Assembly: GCA_039920165.1 (NCBI GenBank)
Contig: JBDSEG010000182.1
Coordinates: forward strand, 1-5,774
Length of the DNA: 5,774 nt
Origin: JBDSEG01 sp039920165
GTDB taxonomy: Bacteria > Pseudomonadota > Gammaproteobacteria > Burkholderiales > Burkholderiaceae_C
Direction of reading: 5' to 3'
Each line of letters starts with the position of its first letter. Within the stretch, counting starts at the first letter, position 1. Both the position numbers and the translations under genes were made by a program. Below are positions 1 to 5,774 of the stretch, in pieces. The notes beneath the pieces are model-generated. The model was not told where the DNA came from. It saw nothing but the letters and a program-made list of their open reading frames with translations, and made no database searches.

Positions 1-10
1 AAGGCAACGA

Positions 11-1291
11 TCAGTAGCCGAGCGCGCGCGGCAGCGTCGTGACCACGGCGGGAAAGAACATGCACAGAACCAGCACCGCGTACATCACGGCGATGAAGGG
101 CCATGCGCTCTTGACCAGTTCGCGCATCGGCACCTTGGTGACGCCGCAGACGACGAACAGGACGACCCCGACCGGCGGCGTGAGCATGCCGATGACGAGG
201 TTGAGCACGAACAGGAATCCGAAGTGCAGCGGATCGATTCCATACTGCAGCGCGATCGGGTGCAGTAGCGGCACCAGCATGATGTAGGCGGCGTTGGACT
301 CGAGGAACATGCCGACGACGAACAGCAGCACCGACACCAGCGCCAGGAACACCAGCGGATCGGAGGTGAGGCCGCGCAACAGTGTCGACAACTGCTGCGG
401 CAGCAGGTCCACCGTCATCAAGTAGGTGATGATCGACGCGAAGGCGATCAGTGCGCCAACGACTGCCGAAGTGATCAGGGCCCGCACGACAATGCCCGGC
501 AGATCGCGGATCTGGAGCCTACGCGTCACGAAAAAACCGATCGTCAGCGAGTAGACGACCGCGATCGCCGCGCCTTCGGTGGCAGTGAAGGCGCCGCCGA
601 CGATGCCGCCGATGACGATCACCGGCATCGCCAGCACGATCAGCGATCGACGCAATTCGTGCAGCACATGCGACAGGCGGAACGGCTCGCCGGTGACGGC
701 CCAGCCGCGTCGCGTGGCGATCCATGAACACAATGCCATGAAGCCGATCGTGATGATGATGCCCGGCACGACGCCGGCCATGAACATGCCACCGACCGAG
801 ACCGACGAGCCGGCCATGAAGGCATAGACGATCATCGCGCCGCTCGGCGGAATGATGGGCCCCAGGTTGGCCGCCGCGGCGACCAGCGCGGCGGCGAAAT
901 TGCGGTCGTCGACCTTCTCGAGCGACGGCACCAGGATGGCCGACAGCGCGCTGGCGTCCGATACCGCCGCGCCCGACACGGTCGCCAGGCCGGCGCCCGA
1001 CAGCATGGTTACATGCGCCAGTCCACCCCGCACGCGCCCCACCACTGAATTGGCCAGCGATATCAGGCGCTCGACGATGCCGGCAACGATCATCAGCTCG
1101 CCGGCGAGCATGAAGAACGGAATCGACATCAGCGGGAAAGAATTGACCGCGTGCATCATGCGCTGCGGCACCATCGAGAAATCGACCCCCGTGGCCCACA
1201 GTGCGGCCAGCGCCGCCACACCCATGGCGAAGGCGATCGGCAGGCCCAGGCAGGCCAGCAGCATGAAACCGACGACGATGGCGGCGCTCAT
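11..1291 (-). CDS. dctM: TRAP transporter large membrane subunit, DctM family
   Basis: This 426-residue integral membrane protein is the translocating subunit of the TRAP transporter, which in known systems runs on the sodium gradient. It is hydrophobic along its length and shows the DctM motifs in order: FPLMSIPFFMLAGELM (52-67), SGAAVSDASA (106-115), NLGPIIPPSG (142-151), FTATEGAAIAV (235-245), GMFLESNAA (327-335) and NLVIGMLTPPVGVVLFV (364-380). The GPIIPPSG and GMLTPPVG loops are the paired re-entrant hairpins of the two inverted halves. The length is full for the family and the gene is intact. The ATG at 1291 is chosen because it lies 6 nt after AGGGAG (1298-1303), overlaps the dctQ stop as ATGA, and opens directly into a membrane helix. 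The same frame is open up to 1489, but that extension is arginine-rich and lies over dctQ. The stop is at 11-13, so nothing can be said about what follows. Confidence 0.95.
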   Translation of the reverse strand: MSAAIVVGFMLLACLGLPIAFAMGVAALAALWATGVDFSMVPQRMMHAVNSFPLMSIPFFMLAGELMIVAGIVERLISLANSVVGRVRGGLAHVTMLSGAGLATVSGAAVSDASALSAILVPSLEKVDDRNFAAALVAAAANLGPIIPPSGAMIVYAFMAGSSVSVGGMFMAGVVPGIIITIGFMALCSWIATRRGWAVTGEPFRLSHVLHELRRSLIVLAMPVIVIGGIVGGAFTATEGAAIAVVYSLTIGFFVTRRLQIRDLPGIVVRALITSAVVGALIAFASIITYLMTVDLLPQQLSTLLRGLTSDPLVFLALVSVLLFVVGMFLESNAAYIMLVPLLHPIALQYGIDPLHFGFLFVLNLVIGMLTPPVGVVLFVVCGVTKVPMRELVKSAWPFIAVMYAVLVLCMFFPAVVTTLPRALGY

Positions 1292-1815
1292 TCGGCGCTC
1301 CCTGCGACCACCTGCGGCGGCCCCTGGATCGCGATGCGCACCAGGTGCAACCCGGACAACAGCGCGCCAAGTCCGACGGGAACGATGAACCAGCCGACGC
1401 TCCAGTCGAGCACGGACATCAACTCGTCCCACTGTCCGCGCGCTACGCCCAGGGCCGCCCAGGCGATGACCAGCATCATGGCGGCGCACAGCGCAGCACC
1501 GGCGCGGCGCAGCGGCGCCTGCAGCGGCGGCGGCAGCTTGTTGACGACGATATCGATGCCGATGTGCGCACCCTGGCGCACGCCTAGCGGGATCGCCAGG
1601 AAGATGCTCCAGACGAACGCCAGTCGCGCCACTTCATCGGCCCAGTCGATCGACCGGTTAAATCCGTAGCGCAGCGCCACTTGCGCCGACACCACGCCGA
1701 CCATCGCCGCGACCGTGACGAGCAGCGTGCCCAGCACCGCACGATCGAGCGCATCCAGCACGCGACCGGACCAGGTCGTCGTGTCGAACACCACCGGCAG
1801 GACATGAGTGCTCAT
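1288..1815 (-). CDS. dctQ: TRAP transporter small membrane subunit, DctQ family
   Basis: This 175-residue inner-membrane protein is the small subunit of the TRAP transporter; in characterised systems it pairs with DctM and helps present the scaffold to the binding protein. Four hydrophobic segments are visible, at roughly 28-47, 62-78, 105-125 and 140-158. The family pattern is present: VALRYGFNRSIDWADEVARL (46-65), matching the usual 'R...W-EE-AR--F-W' block, followed by GVRQGAHIGIDIV (78-90), matching 'G----H--vD'. Length is normal for the family. The start at 1815 has AGGAGA 5 nt upstream (1821-1826). The last codons overlap dctM in an ATGA junction, which implies coupled translation of the two membrane subunits. 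Confidence 0.92.
   Translation of the reverse strand: MSTHVLPVVFDTTTWSGRVLDALDRAVLGTLLVTVAAMVGVVSAQVALRYGFNRSIDWADEVARLAFVWSIFLAIPLGVRQGAHIGIDIVVNKLPPPLQAPLRRAGAALCAAMMLVIAWAALGVARGQWDELMSVLDWSVGWFIVPVGLGALLSGLHLVRIAIQGPPQVVAGSAE
1298..1303 (-). promoter_or_regulatory. Ribosome binding site of dctM
   Basis: AGGGAG on the minus strand lies 6 nt before the ATG at 1291, inside the dctQ coding end. Together with the ATGA overlap it fixes the dctM start. Confidence 0.75.
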
Positions 1816-1820
1816 TGCAG

Positions 1821-1826
1821 TCTCCT
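1821..1826 (-). promoter_or_regulatory. Ribosome binding site of dctQ
   Basis: AGGAGA on the minus strand lies 5 nt before the ATG at 1815, in the 25-nt gap after dctP. I see no stable hairpin in this gap of the sort sometimes found between binding-protein and membrane-subunit genes. Confidence 0.75.
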
Positions 1827-1840
1827 GGTCGCGCCTGGAC

Positions 1841-2845
1841 TCAGCGCTTGGCGACTTCGGCCAGCACCTGGTCGACCAGTCCGGCGCCAGCGCGCTTCTT
1901 GACCACCTCGTCGATCACCGGGGCGGTGGCCTTGCGCATCTCCTCTCGCACCGCGGGCGAGATTTCGGTATAGGTCATCTTCGTTTTCAGGTCGGCCAAC
2001 GCCTTGGTTTCCGACTCGATCGCCAGCTTGCGTTGGTACACGACGGTTGCGGCCATGGCGTCGCGAACAGCCTTTTGGTATTCCGGCTTGAGCTGTTCGA
2101 GCGCTTTCTTGCTGCCGATCACGGCAATGAAGTCGAAGAAGTGACCCGAGTTCGACAGGTACTTCTGGACCTCGCCGTAGCGCGACGCCGAGATCACCGT
2201 ATAGGGGTTCTCCTGCGCATCGACGACCCGCTGCTCGAGCGCCGAATACAACTCCTTGACATCCATCGCCACCGGGTTGGCACCGAGCGCGCGGAAGCTC
2301 GCCAAGTGCGTCTCGCTGGGCTGCAGCCGCAGCTTCAGGCCCTTCAGGTCGGCCACGCTGGTGATCGGGCCGCGGCTGTTGGTGATGTGGCGCATGCCCA
2401 GCTCCATCCAGCCGAGTGCCACGAAGCCCTTGTCCTGCAGCTTCTTGTCGATCGCGTCGCCGACCGGGCCGTCGATGACCCGCAGCGCGACCTCGCGGTT
2501 CGGGAAGACGAAGGGCAGGGCCACCGCCTCGAGCTCGGGCACGATCCGTGACAAGTAGGCGGCACCGACCCAGGTCAGCGCCAGCGTTCCCGAGCGCACC
2601 GCGTCGACGTTCTCCTTGGCGCCGCCGAGTTGCATCGCCGGGAACACGTCGACCTGCAGTTGGTTGCCGGTGAGCCGCGCGATTTCCTTCCTGAACACCT
2701 GTTCGACCGCCACGCTGCTCGGGTGCTCGCCGGCAAAGTTGCCGGCGATCTGCAGCTTGTTCTGGGCTTGCGCGGGCAGGGCGGCCAGCAGCGCCAGGGT
2801 CATCGCGGCGGGTGCGATCAAACGGTTGATGGAATTGATGATCAT
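1841..2845 (-). CDS. dctP: TRAP transporter substrate-binding protein, DctP family
   Basis: This is a 334-residue periplasmic solute-binding protein of a tripartite ATP-independent transporter; it captures the ligand and delivers it to the DctQM membrane complex. An N-terminal signal peptide is visible: NR at 7-8, a hydrophobic core at about 9-23, and an A-Q-A cleavage site with cutting predicted after Ala27. The mature domain shows the DctP pattern: FPAMQLGGAKENVDAVRSGT (68-87), DLKGLKLRLQPS (167-177) and DAQENPYTVI (209-218). Arg173 in LRLQPS corresponds to the arginine that in known DctP proteins salt-bridges the ligand carboxylate, and Asn213 in QENP sits at another commonly conserved pocket position. 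A carboxylate ligand is therefore likely, but its identity is open. The start at 2845 follows GAGGAAA at 2850-2856 and gives a proper signal peptide. The gene lies 26 nt after the racemase-like gene and 25 nt before dctQ. The symbol is used in the generic family sense. Confidence 0.93.
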   Translation of the reverse strand: MIINSINRLIAPAAMTLALLAALPAQAQNKLQIAGNFAGEHPSSVAVEQVFRKEIARLTGNQLQVDVFPAMQLGGAKENVDAVRSGTLALTWVGAAYLSRIVPELEAVALPFVFPNREVALRVIDGPVGDAIDKKLQDKGFVALGWMELGMRHITNSRGPITSVADLKGLKLRLQPSETHLASFRALGANPVAMDVKELYSALEQRVVDAQENPYTVISASRYGEVQKYLSNSGHFFDFIAVIGSKKALEQLKPEYQKAVRDAMAATVVYQRKLAIESETKALADLKTKMTYTEISPAVREEMRKATAPVIDEVVKKRAGAGLVDQVLAEVAKR

Positions 2846-2849
2846 CGGG

Positions 2850-2856
2850 TTTCCTC
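2850..2856 (-). promoter_or_regulatory. Ribosome binding site of dctP
   Basis: GAGGAAA on the minus strand lies 4 nt before the ATG at 2845, in the 26-nt gap after the racemase-like gene. I see no hairpin in this gap. Confidence 0.75.
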
Positions 2857-2871
2857 GTGGGGTGGTGGGGT

Positions 2872-3624
2872 TCAGGCGTCGGGGCCGCGGGCCAGCAGTC
2901 GGGCCAGCGCCGGGCTCAGGCCCTGGTTGGGCTTGATCGGCGGGGGCGCGAAGCTGCCGCGGCGGGCGCGGCCGGGCTGCAGCGCGACCAAGGTCTCGGC
3001 ATGGCGCACGGCGCTGGACACGCCATCGACCACCGGCACCGGCAGGCGGCCGCGCAGCGACCGTGCCAGCCCGGCCAGCGGTGCGCCCGCAAGAACGATG
3101 ACATCGGCGCCGTCTTCGGTGACGCAGCGTTCGGCCAGGGCCACCAGTCGCTGGCCCTGATTGCCCTGCACGTTGCCGATGTCGGCCAGCGGCTCGTCCA
3201 GGCCGCGGATGCTGGCCAGCCGGCTCTCCAGGCCGATGTGCTGCACGGTCTCGCGGTACCAGGCGCGGATGCGCTGCGAAATCGCGACGATCGAGAAGCG
3301 CTGGCCGAGCAGGCAGGCGCTGGCCAGCGCCGCTTCGGTCAGTCCGGTGACGGGAATTGGCAGGGCCTCACGCAGCCCGGCGAGGCCGGGGTCGCCGAAG
3401 GCCGCCACCACCACCGCATCGGCGCTCTCATGGTGCTCTGCGACCAGCTGCGCCGTGGCATAGGCGCCGATCAGCGCCTCGAAGCGGGTCTCGATGTAGG
3501 CCACGCCGAAGGGCGCGGTCAGCACCTGCACCGTGGTGCCTGGCGCTACGCTGCGCTCCGCCTCGGCGCGGATCAGCGCAGACACGCTGTCGGAGGTGTT
3601 GGGATTGATCAGCAGCAGTCGCAT
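2872..3624 (-). CDS. Asp/Glu/hydantoin racemase-fold protein lacking the two family cysteines
   Basis: This 250-residue, apparently cytoplasmic protein begins with MRLLLINPNTSDSV, the typical start of the Asp/Glu/hydantoin racemase superfamily (hydantoin and allantoin racemases, with maleate isomerase and arylmalonate decarboxylase as relatives). AFGDPGLAGLREAL (75-88) and VIVLAGAPLAGLA (175-187) are the two equivalent half-site loops, and PVPVVDGVSSAVRHAE (195-210) is the usual C-terminal helix region. In active racemases these loops normally carry one cysteine each ('ACFxDPG' and 'LGCAG'). Here they read AAFGDPG, with Ala at 75, and LAGAP, with Gly at 180. The only cysteines, 104 and 167, are elsewhere. 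A proline-rich tail (about 221-250) extends beyond the usual end. The start at 3624 is supported by GGAGG 7 nt upstream. The ATG follows the transporter stop as TGACATG, so translation is probably coupled. Family membership is secure by motif; racemase activity is doubtful. Confidence 0.88.
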   Translation of the reverse strand: MRLLLINPNTSDSVSALIRAEAERSVAPGTTVQVLTAPFGVAYIETRFEALIGAYATAQLVAEHHESADAVVVAAFGDPGLAGLREALPIPVTGLTEAALASACLLGQRFSIVAISQRIRAWYRETVQHIGLESRLASIRGLDEPLADIGNVQGNQGQRLVALAERCVTEDGADVIVLAGAPLAGLARSLRGRLPVPVVDGVSSAVRHAETLVALQPGRARRGSFAPPPIKPNQGLSPALARLLARGPDA

Positions 3625-3625
3625 G

Positions 3626-4963
3626 TCAGGGCCTCCGGGCGATGTCGTCGAGGTTCTTGTGCGAGGTCTCGGGCGCTGCCCAGACGCAAACCGCGACCAG
3701 GGCCAGGGCCACCGCGAGGTAGATCGACACCGGCAGGCTGGAGCCGAATGCAGCGACCATCGGCACCACGATCAGCGGTGCCGGGGCGCCGCCGAAGATG
3801 CCCGCCAACTGGAACCCGATCGACGAGCCGGTGCACCGCACCTTCGTCGGGAACATCTCGGGGATGTAGCTGGCCAGCGGAGCGAACATCGCCGCGACGA
3901 TGAACATCGCGATGAATGCCGCGAGCAGGATCAGCCCGGTCGACTTCGTGTTGACCAGCATGAAGAAACCGAACGCCCAGACCATGCCGGCCAGCGCGCC
4001 GCCGAGCAGGATCGGCCGGCGGCCGACCTTGTCCGAGAGGTGGCCGAACAGCGGGATGCCGATGATCTGCGCCACCGCGCCGACCAGCACGGCCTGCAGC
4101 CCCAGCGACTTGGGCAGGCCCAGTTGTTGCGGCAAGTAGACCAGCAGGAACAGCGTGAAGACATAGAACGCGATGTCGCTGCCGATGCGGCTGCCCAGCG
4201 CCAGGCCGACCGAGCGCTTGTGGTGGCGCAGCACCTCGGCCAGCGGCGCGTGGCCTTCCTTGCCTTCGGCCTCGAGCTTGGCGAACAGCGGCGATTCGGT
4301 CAGCCCCATCCGGATGTACAGCCCGACAGCGATCAGCAGCGCGCTGGACAGAAAGGGGATGCGCCAGCCCCAGGACATGAAGGCCTCTTCGGAGACGGCC
4401 CAGGTCACCAGCGCGAACATCCCGTTGGCCAGTAGCAGGCCAATTGGCGCCGCGACCTGGACCATGCTGCCATAGAAGCCGCGCCGCTTGCCCTGCGGGT
4501 CGAACTCGTTGACCATCAGCGCAGCGCCGCCCCATTCACCCCCCAGCGCCAGCCCTTGCAGCACACGCAGCAGCACCAGCAGCACTGGGGCCAGCATGCC
4601 CACGCTGGCGACGCTGGGCAGGAGGCCGATGGCAAAGGTCGAAAGACCCATCATCAACAGCGTGACGACCAGCACCCATTTGCGCCCCAGCCGGTCGCCG
4701 AGGCTGCCGAACAGCGCGGCGCCGAAGGGTCGGGCGACAAATGCCACGCCATAGCTGGCCAGCGACAGCAGCAGCGCGGTGGTCGGGCTGGCCTGTGAGA
4801 AGAACAGCTTCGGGAACACCAGGGCGGCGGCCGAGCCGTAGATAAAGTGGTCGTAGAACTCGAGCGTGGTGCCGGCCAGGCTGGCGGCGGCCACACGCTT
4901 CATCGAGGGTGCTGGCTTCGCCTCGGGCGTGGCAGCGGTTGGCGGGATGGCTATGGTGGTCAT
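3626..4963 (-). CDS. MFS transporter, metabolite:H+ symporter (MHS) type, ShiA/ProP-like
   Basis: This 445-residue inner-membrane protein has about 12 hydrophobic segments and probably imports a small organic acid or zwitterion with protons. The MHS signature is clear: GTTLEFYDHFIYG (31-43) in the first helix, ARPFGAALFGSLGDRLGRK (77-95) covering the MFS loop 2-3 motif, RVLQGLALGGEWGGAALM (133-150), and the second-half copy GHLSDKVGRRP (307-317). ESPLF (223-227) and PEMFPTKVRCTGSSIGFQ (368-385) are also typical, and the length fits the family. The ATG at 4963 is chosen because GAGG lies 7 nt upstream (4971-4974) and the conserved first helix follows after about 25 residues. The frame stays open upstream to about 5284, but that stretch lies over the amidase gene and encodes no transporter-like sequence. 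The gene begins 13 nt after the amidase stop, and its own stop is 1 nt before the racemase start. Known MHS members carry shikimate, alpha-ketoglutarate, citrate, proline/betaine and others; I cannot choose among these. Confidence 0.93.
   Translation of the reverse strand: MTTIAIPPTAATPEAKPAPSMKRVAAASLAGTTLEFYDHFIYGSAAALVFPKLFFSQASPTTALLLSLASYGVAFVARPFGAALFGSLGDRLGRKWVLVVTLLMMGLSTFAIGLLPSVASVGMLAPVLLVLLRVLQGLALGGEWGGAALMVNEFDPQGKRRGFYGSMVQVAAPIGLLLANGMFALVTWAVSEEAFMSWGWRIPFLSSALLIAVGLYIRMGLTESPLFAKLEAEGKEGHAPLAEVLRHHKRSVGLALGSRIGSDIAFYVFTLFLLVYLPQQLGLPKSLGLQAVLVGAVAQIIGIPLFGHLSDKVGRRPILLGGALAGMVWAFGFFMLVNTKSTGLILLAAFIAMFIVAAMFAPLASYIPEMFPTKVRCTGSSIGFQLAGIFGGAPAPLIVVPMVAAFGSSLPVSIYLAVALALVAVCVWAAPETSHKNLDDIARRP
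3632..3636 (-). promoter_or_regulatory. Ribosome binding site of the racemase-like gene
   Basis: GGAGG on the minus strand lies 7 nt before the ATG at 3624. It sits inside the last codons of the transporter gene, so a ribosome ending there could restart at once on the racemase-like gene. Confidence 0.8.
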
Positions 4964-4970
4964 GGGTTGT

Positions 4971-4974
4971 CCTC
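4971..4974 (-). promoter_or_regulatory. Ribosome binding site of the MHS transporter gene
   Basis: GAGG on the minus strand lies 7 nt before the ATG at 4963, in the 13-nt gap after the amidase stop. It decides the start against the long open upstream extension of the same frame. Confidence 0.75.
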
Positions 4975-4976
4975 GG

Positions 4977-5774
4977 TCAGGGGGTAACGGTCGACCTGCC
5001 CACCGGTCGCGAGAAGTCGTGCGGGCACTGCTGCTCGACGATCGCGGCCAGCCCGAGCACGCTGGCGTCGGCGTAGCGCGGGCCGATGACTTGCAGGCCA
5101 ATGGGCAGGCCCAGGCGGTCGAGGCCGCAGGGTACGGAGCAGGCGGGCAGAAAGCAGTGGTTGACGATGGGAGTGAACACCGCATGGCCTCGTGGGCTGA
5201 CGGCGCGGCCGCCGATCTCGGCAGGTCCGTTTTGTGACCACGCCCAGGCGGTACATGGCGTGGTGGGAGTGAGCAGCAGGTCATGTCGAGCGAAGAAGGC
5301 GTGCAGGGTGCGGTACAGCGTGTCGCGGGTGAACAGCGCGCGCGCCACCTCGACGCCGCTCAGCCGCAGTCCGGCCTCGATCTGGGCAGCGATATCGGGG
5401 TCGGCGTCCCATTCGCCGCGCGTGAAGGCCTCGCCGTGCAGCGCCGCCAGGCCGGCGAGTTGCAGCGGCATCAGCGCGGCCTCGCCGGCGCCGGCAGGCC
5501 AGACCGGGTCGGCCCGATCAATGTGCAGGCCAGCGCGTGAGAGCCGGTCGACGGCGGACGCGACGGCCGCCGAAACGTCCGCGTCGACTGGCACGCCGAG
5601 GCCGAAGTCGGGGCTGAAGGCGATGCGCAAGCCGCGCGGCAGCCGGGACGGATCTGCTTCGGTGCGCGACCAGGTAGCCAGCGGCAGCCCCTGGGGGTCG
5701 GCCAGGTCGGGCACCGCGATGGCGTCGAGCAGCGCGGCGACGTCGGCGACGCGCCGCGCCATCTGGCCGACCAC
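4977..5774 (-). CDS. Amidase-signature family hydrolase, C-terminal part (5' end outside window)
   Basis: This is the C-terminal 265 or so residues of an amidase-signature enzyme, a cytoplasmic hydrolase that cleaves a C-N amide bond to give a carboxylic acid and ammonia or an amine. The first visible residues (VGQMARRVADVAALLDAIA) match the family's 'GPMARSVADLALLL' helix, which follows the catalytic core. Further on come LLLTPTTPCTAW (about 166-177), the usual 'D-LLTPT-P' strand, and GLPIGLQVIGPRYADASVLG (about 222-241), the classic C-terminal motif. The Ser-cisSer-Lys catalytic triad lies upstream of this part in the family, so its absence here comes from the window edge, not from gene damage. 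The GTG at 5774 is internal and should not be taken as the start. The TGA stop is at 4977-4979, 13 nt before the next start. It is the most upstream gene seen in the operon. The substrate is not determinable; GatA is unlikely given the catabolic context and the absence of gatB or gatC beside it. Confidence 0.9.
   Translation of the reverse strand: MVGQMARRVADVAALLDAIAVPDLADPQGLPLATWSRTEADPSRLPRGLRIAFSPDFGLGVPVDADVSAAVASAVDRLSRAGLHIDRADPVWPAGAGEAALMPLQLAGLAALHGEAFTRGEWDADPDIAAQIEAGLRLSGVEVARALFTRDTLYRTLHAFFARHDLLLTPTTPCTAWAWSQNGPAEIGGRAVSPRGHAVFTPIVNHCFLPACSVPCGLDRLGLPIGLQVIGPRYADASVLGLAAIVEQQCPHDFSRPVGRSTVTP

Larger units (their letters stand above)
11..5774 (-). other. Probable single operon: amidase - MHS transporter - racemase-like - dctP - dctQ - dctM
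   Basis: All six genes are co-directional, with junctions of 13, 1, 26, 25 and -4 nt. None of these gaps can hold a promoter of ordinary size or a clear intrinsic terminator. Each visible start has a Shine-Dalgarno sequence. This is seen directly; co-transcription is inferred. The promoter, any regulator gene and the operon start must lie beyond 5774. Confidence 0.82.

Noticed and set aside
1292..1489. N-terminal extension of dctM from a GTG at 1489
   Set aside because: It lies over dctQ and is Arg-rich; the ATGA overlap with a ribosome binding site at 1298-1303 gives the normal family start.
1816..1840. Possible hairpin or attenuator between dctP and dctQ
   Set aside because: The 25-nt gap holds a ribosome binding site and no convincing inverted repeat.
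2331..2349. Short tandem-like repeat of CTTCAGG inside dctP
   Set aside because: It comes from the repeated Leu-Lys codons of the conserved DLKGLKLRLQ motif, not from a separate element.
2857..3903. Plus-strand open frame of 348 codons running across the racemase-like and transporter genes
   Set aside because: It lies antisense to two well-supported genes, its translation is rich in Arg, Ala, Gly and Gln with no recognisable domain, and long antisense open frames are expected in GC-rich coding DNA.
3533..4435. Plus-strand open frame of 300 codons over the MHS transporter, very rich in Gln, Arg, Asp and His
   Set aside because: The composition is that of a reverse-frame shadow of a hydrophobic, GC-rich gene; it has no domain and no independent support.
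3609..4535. Minus-strand open frame of 308 codons in another frame of the transporter gene
   Set aside because: It is an Arg/Gly/Ala-rich shadow of the transporter, which is clearly in the other frame by its motifs.
4964..5284. N-terminal extension of the transporter frame, giving a 552-residue protein
   Set aside because: The extension overlaps the amidase gene and has no transporter-like sequence, and the ATG at 4963 has a good ribosome binding site and the proper family length.
5772..5774. GTG at the window edge as the amidase start
   Set aside because: The family motif 'GPMARSVAD' is internal in amidases and follows the catalytic Ser/Lys region, so the gene must continue beyond the window.

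Overview
The window is one GC-rich, fully packed run of six genes, all on the minus strand. Read in the direction of transcription (from position 5774 down to 11) they are: the C-terminal part of an amidase-signature hydrolase (5' end outside the window), an MFS transporter of the metabolite:H+ symporter (MHS) type, an Asp/Glu/hydantoin racemase-fold protein, and a complete TRAP transporter made of DctP (periplasmic binding protein), DctQ (small membrane subunit) and DctM (large membrane subunit). The high GC, strong GC preference at third positions and this mix of TRAP, MHS and amidase genes suggest a proteobacterium, most likely a betaproteobacterium of the Burkholderiales. That placement is an inference from style; no marker gene is present.

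Layout: 4977-5774 amidase C-terminus; 3626-4963 MHS transporter; 2872-3624 racemase-like protein; 1841-2845 dctP; 1288-1815 dctQ; 11-1291 dctM. The junctions are 13 nt, 1 nt, 26 nt, 25 nt and a 4-nt ATGA overlap. A purine-rich ribosome binding site precedes each of the five visible starts. No non-coding stretch is longer than 26 nt, and I see no promoter, terminator, RNA gene, mobile element or CRISPR. The whole window therefore looks like the interior of one operon whose promoter lies beyond position 5774. Whether it ends at dctM cannot be told, because only 10 bases follow the dctM stop.

How the genes may work together (inference): the operon looks like an uptake-and-processing cassette for an organic acid or amide. 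It offers two unrelated import routes, a high-affinity binding-protein-dependent TRAP system and an MHS symporter. The amidase would cleave an amide bond in the substrate, and the racemase-fold protein would act on a chiral intermediate. The substrate cannot be read from the sequence. The most notable point is that the racemase-like protein appears to lack both cysteines that its family uses for proton transfer, so its annotation as a racemase is doubtful. Otherwise the region looks like ordinary catabolic accessory DNA, and I did not find a clearly new system.
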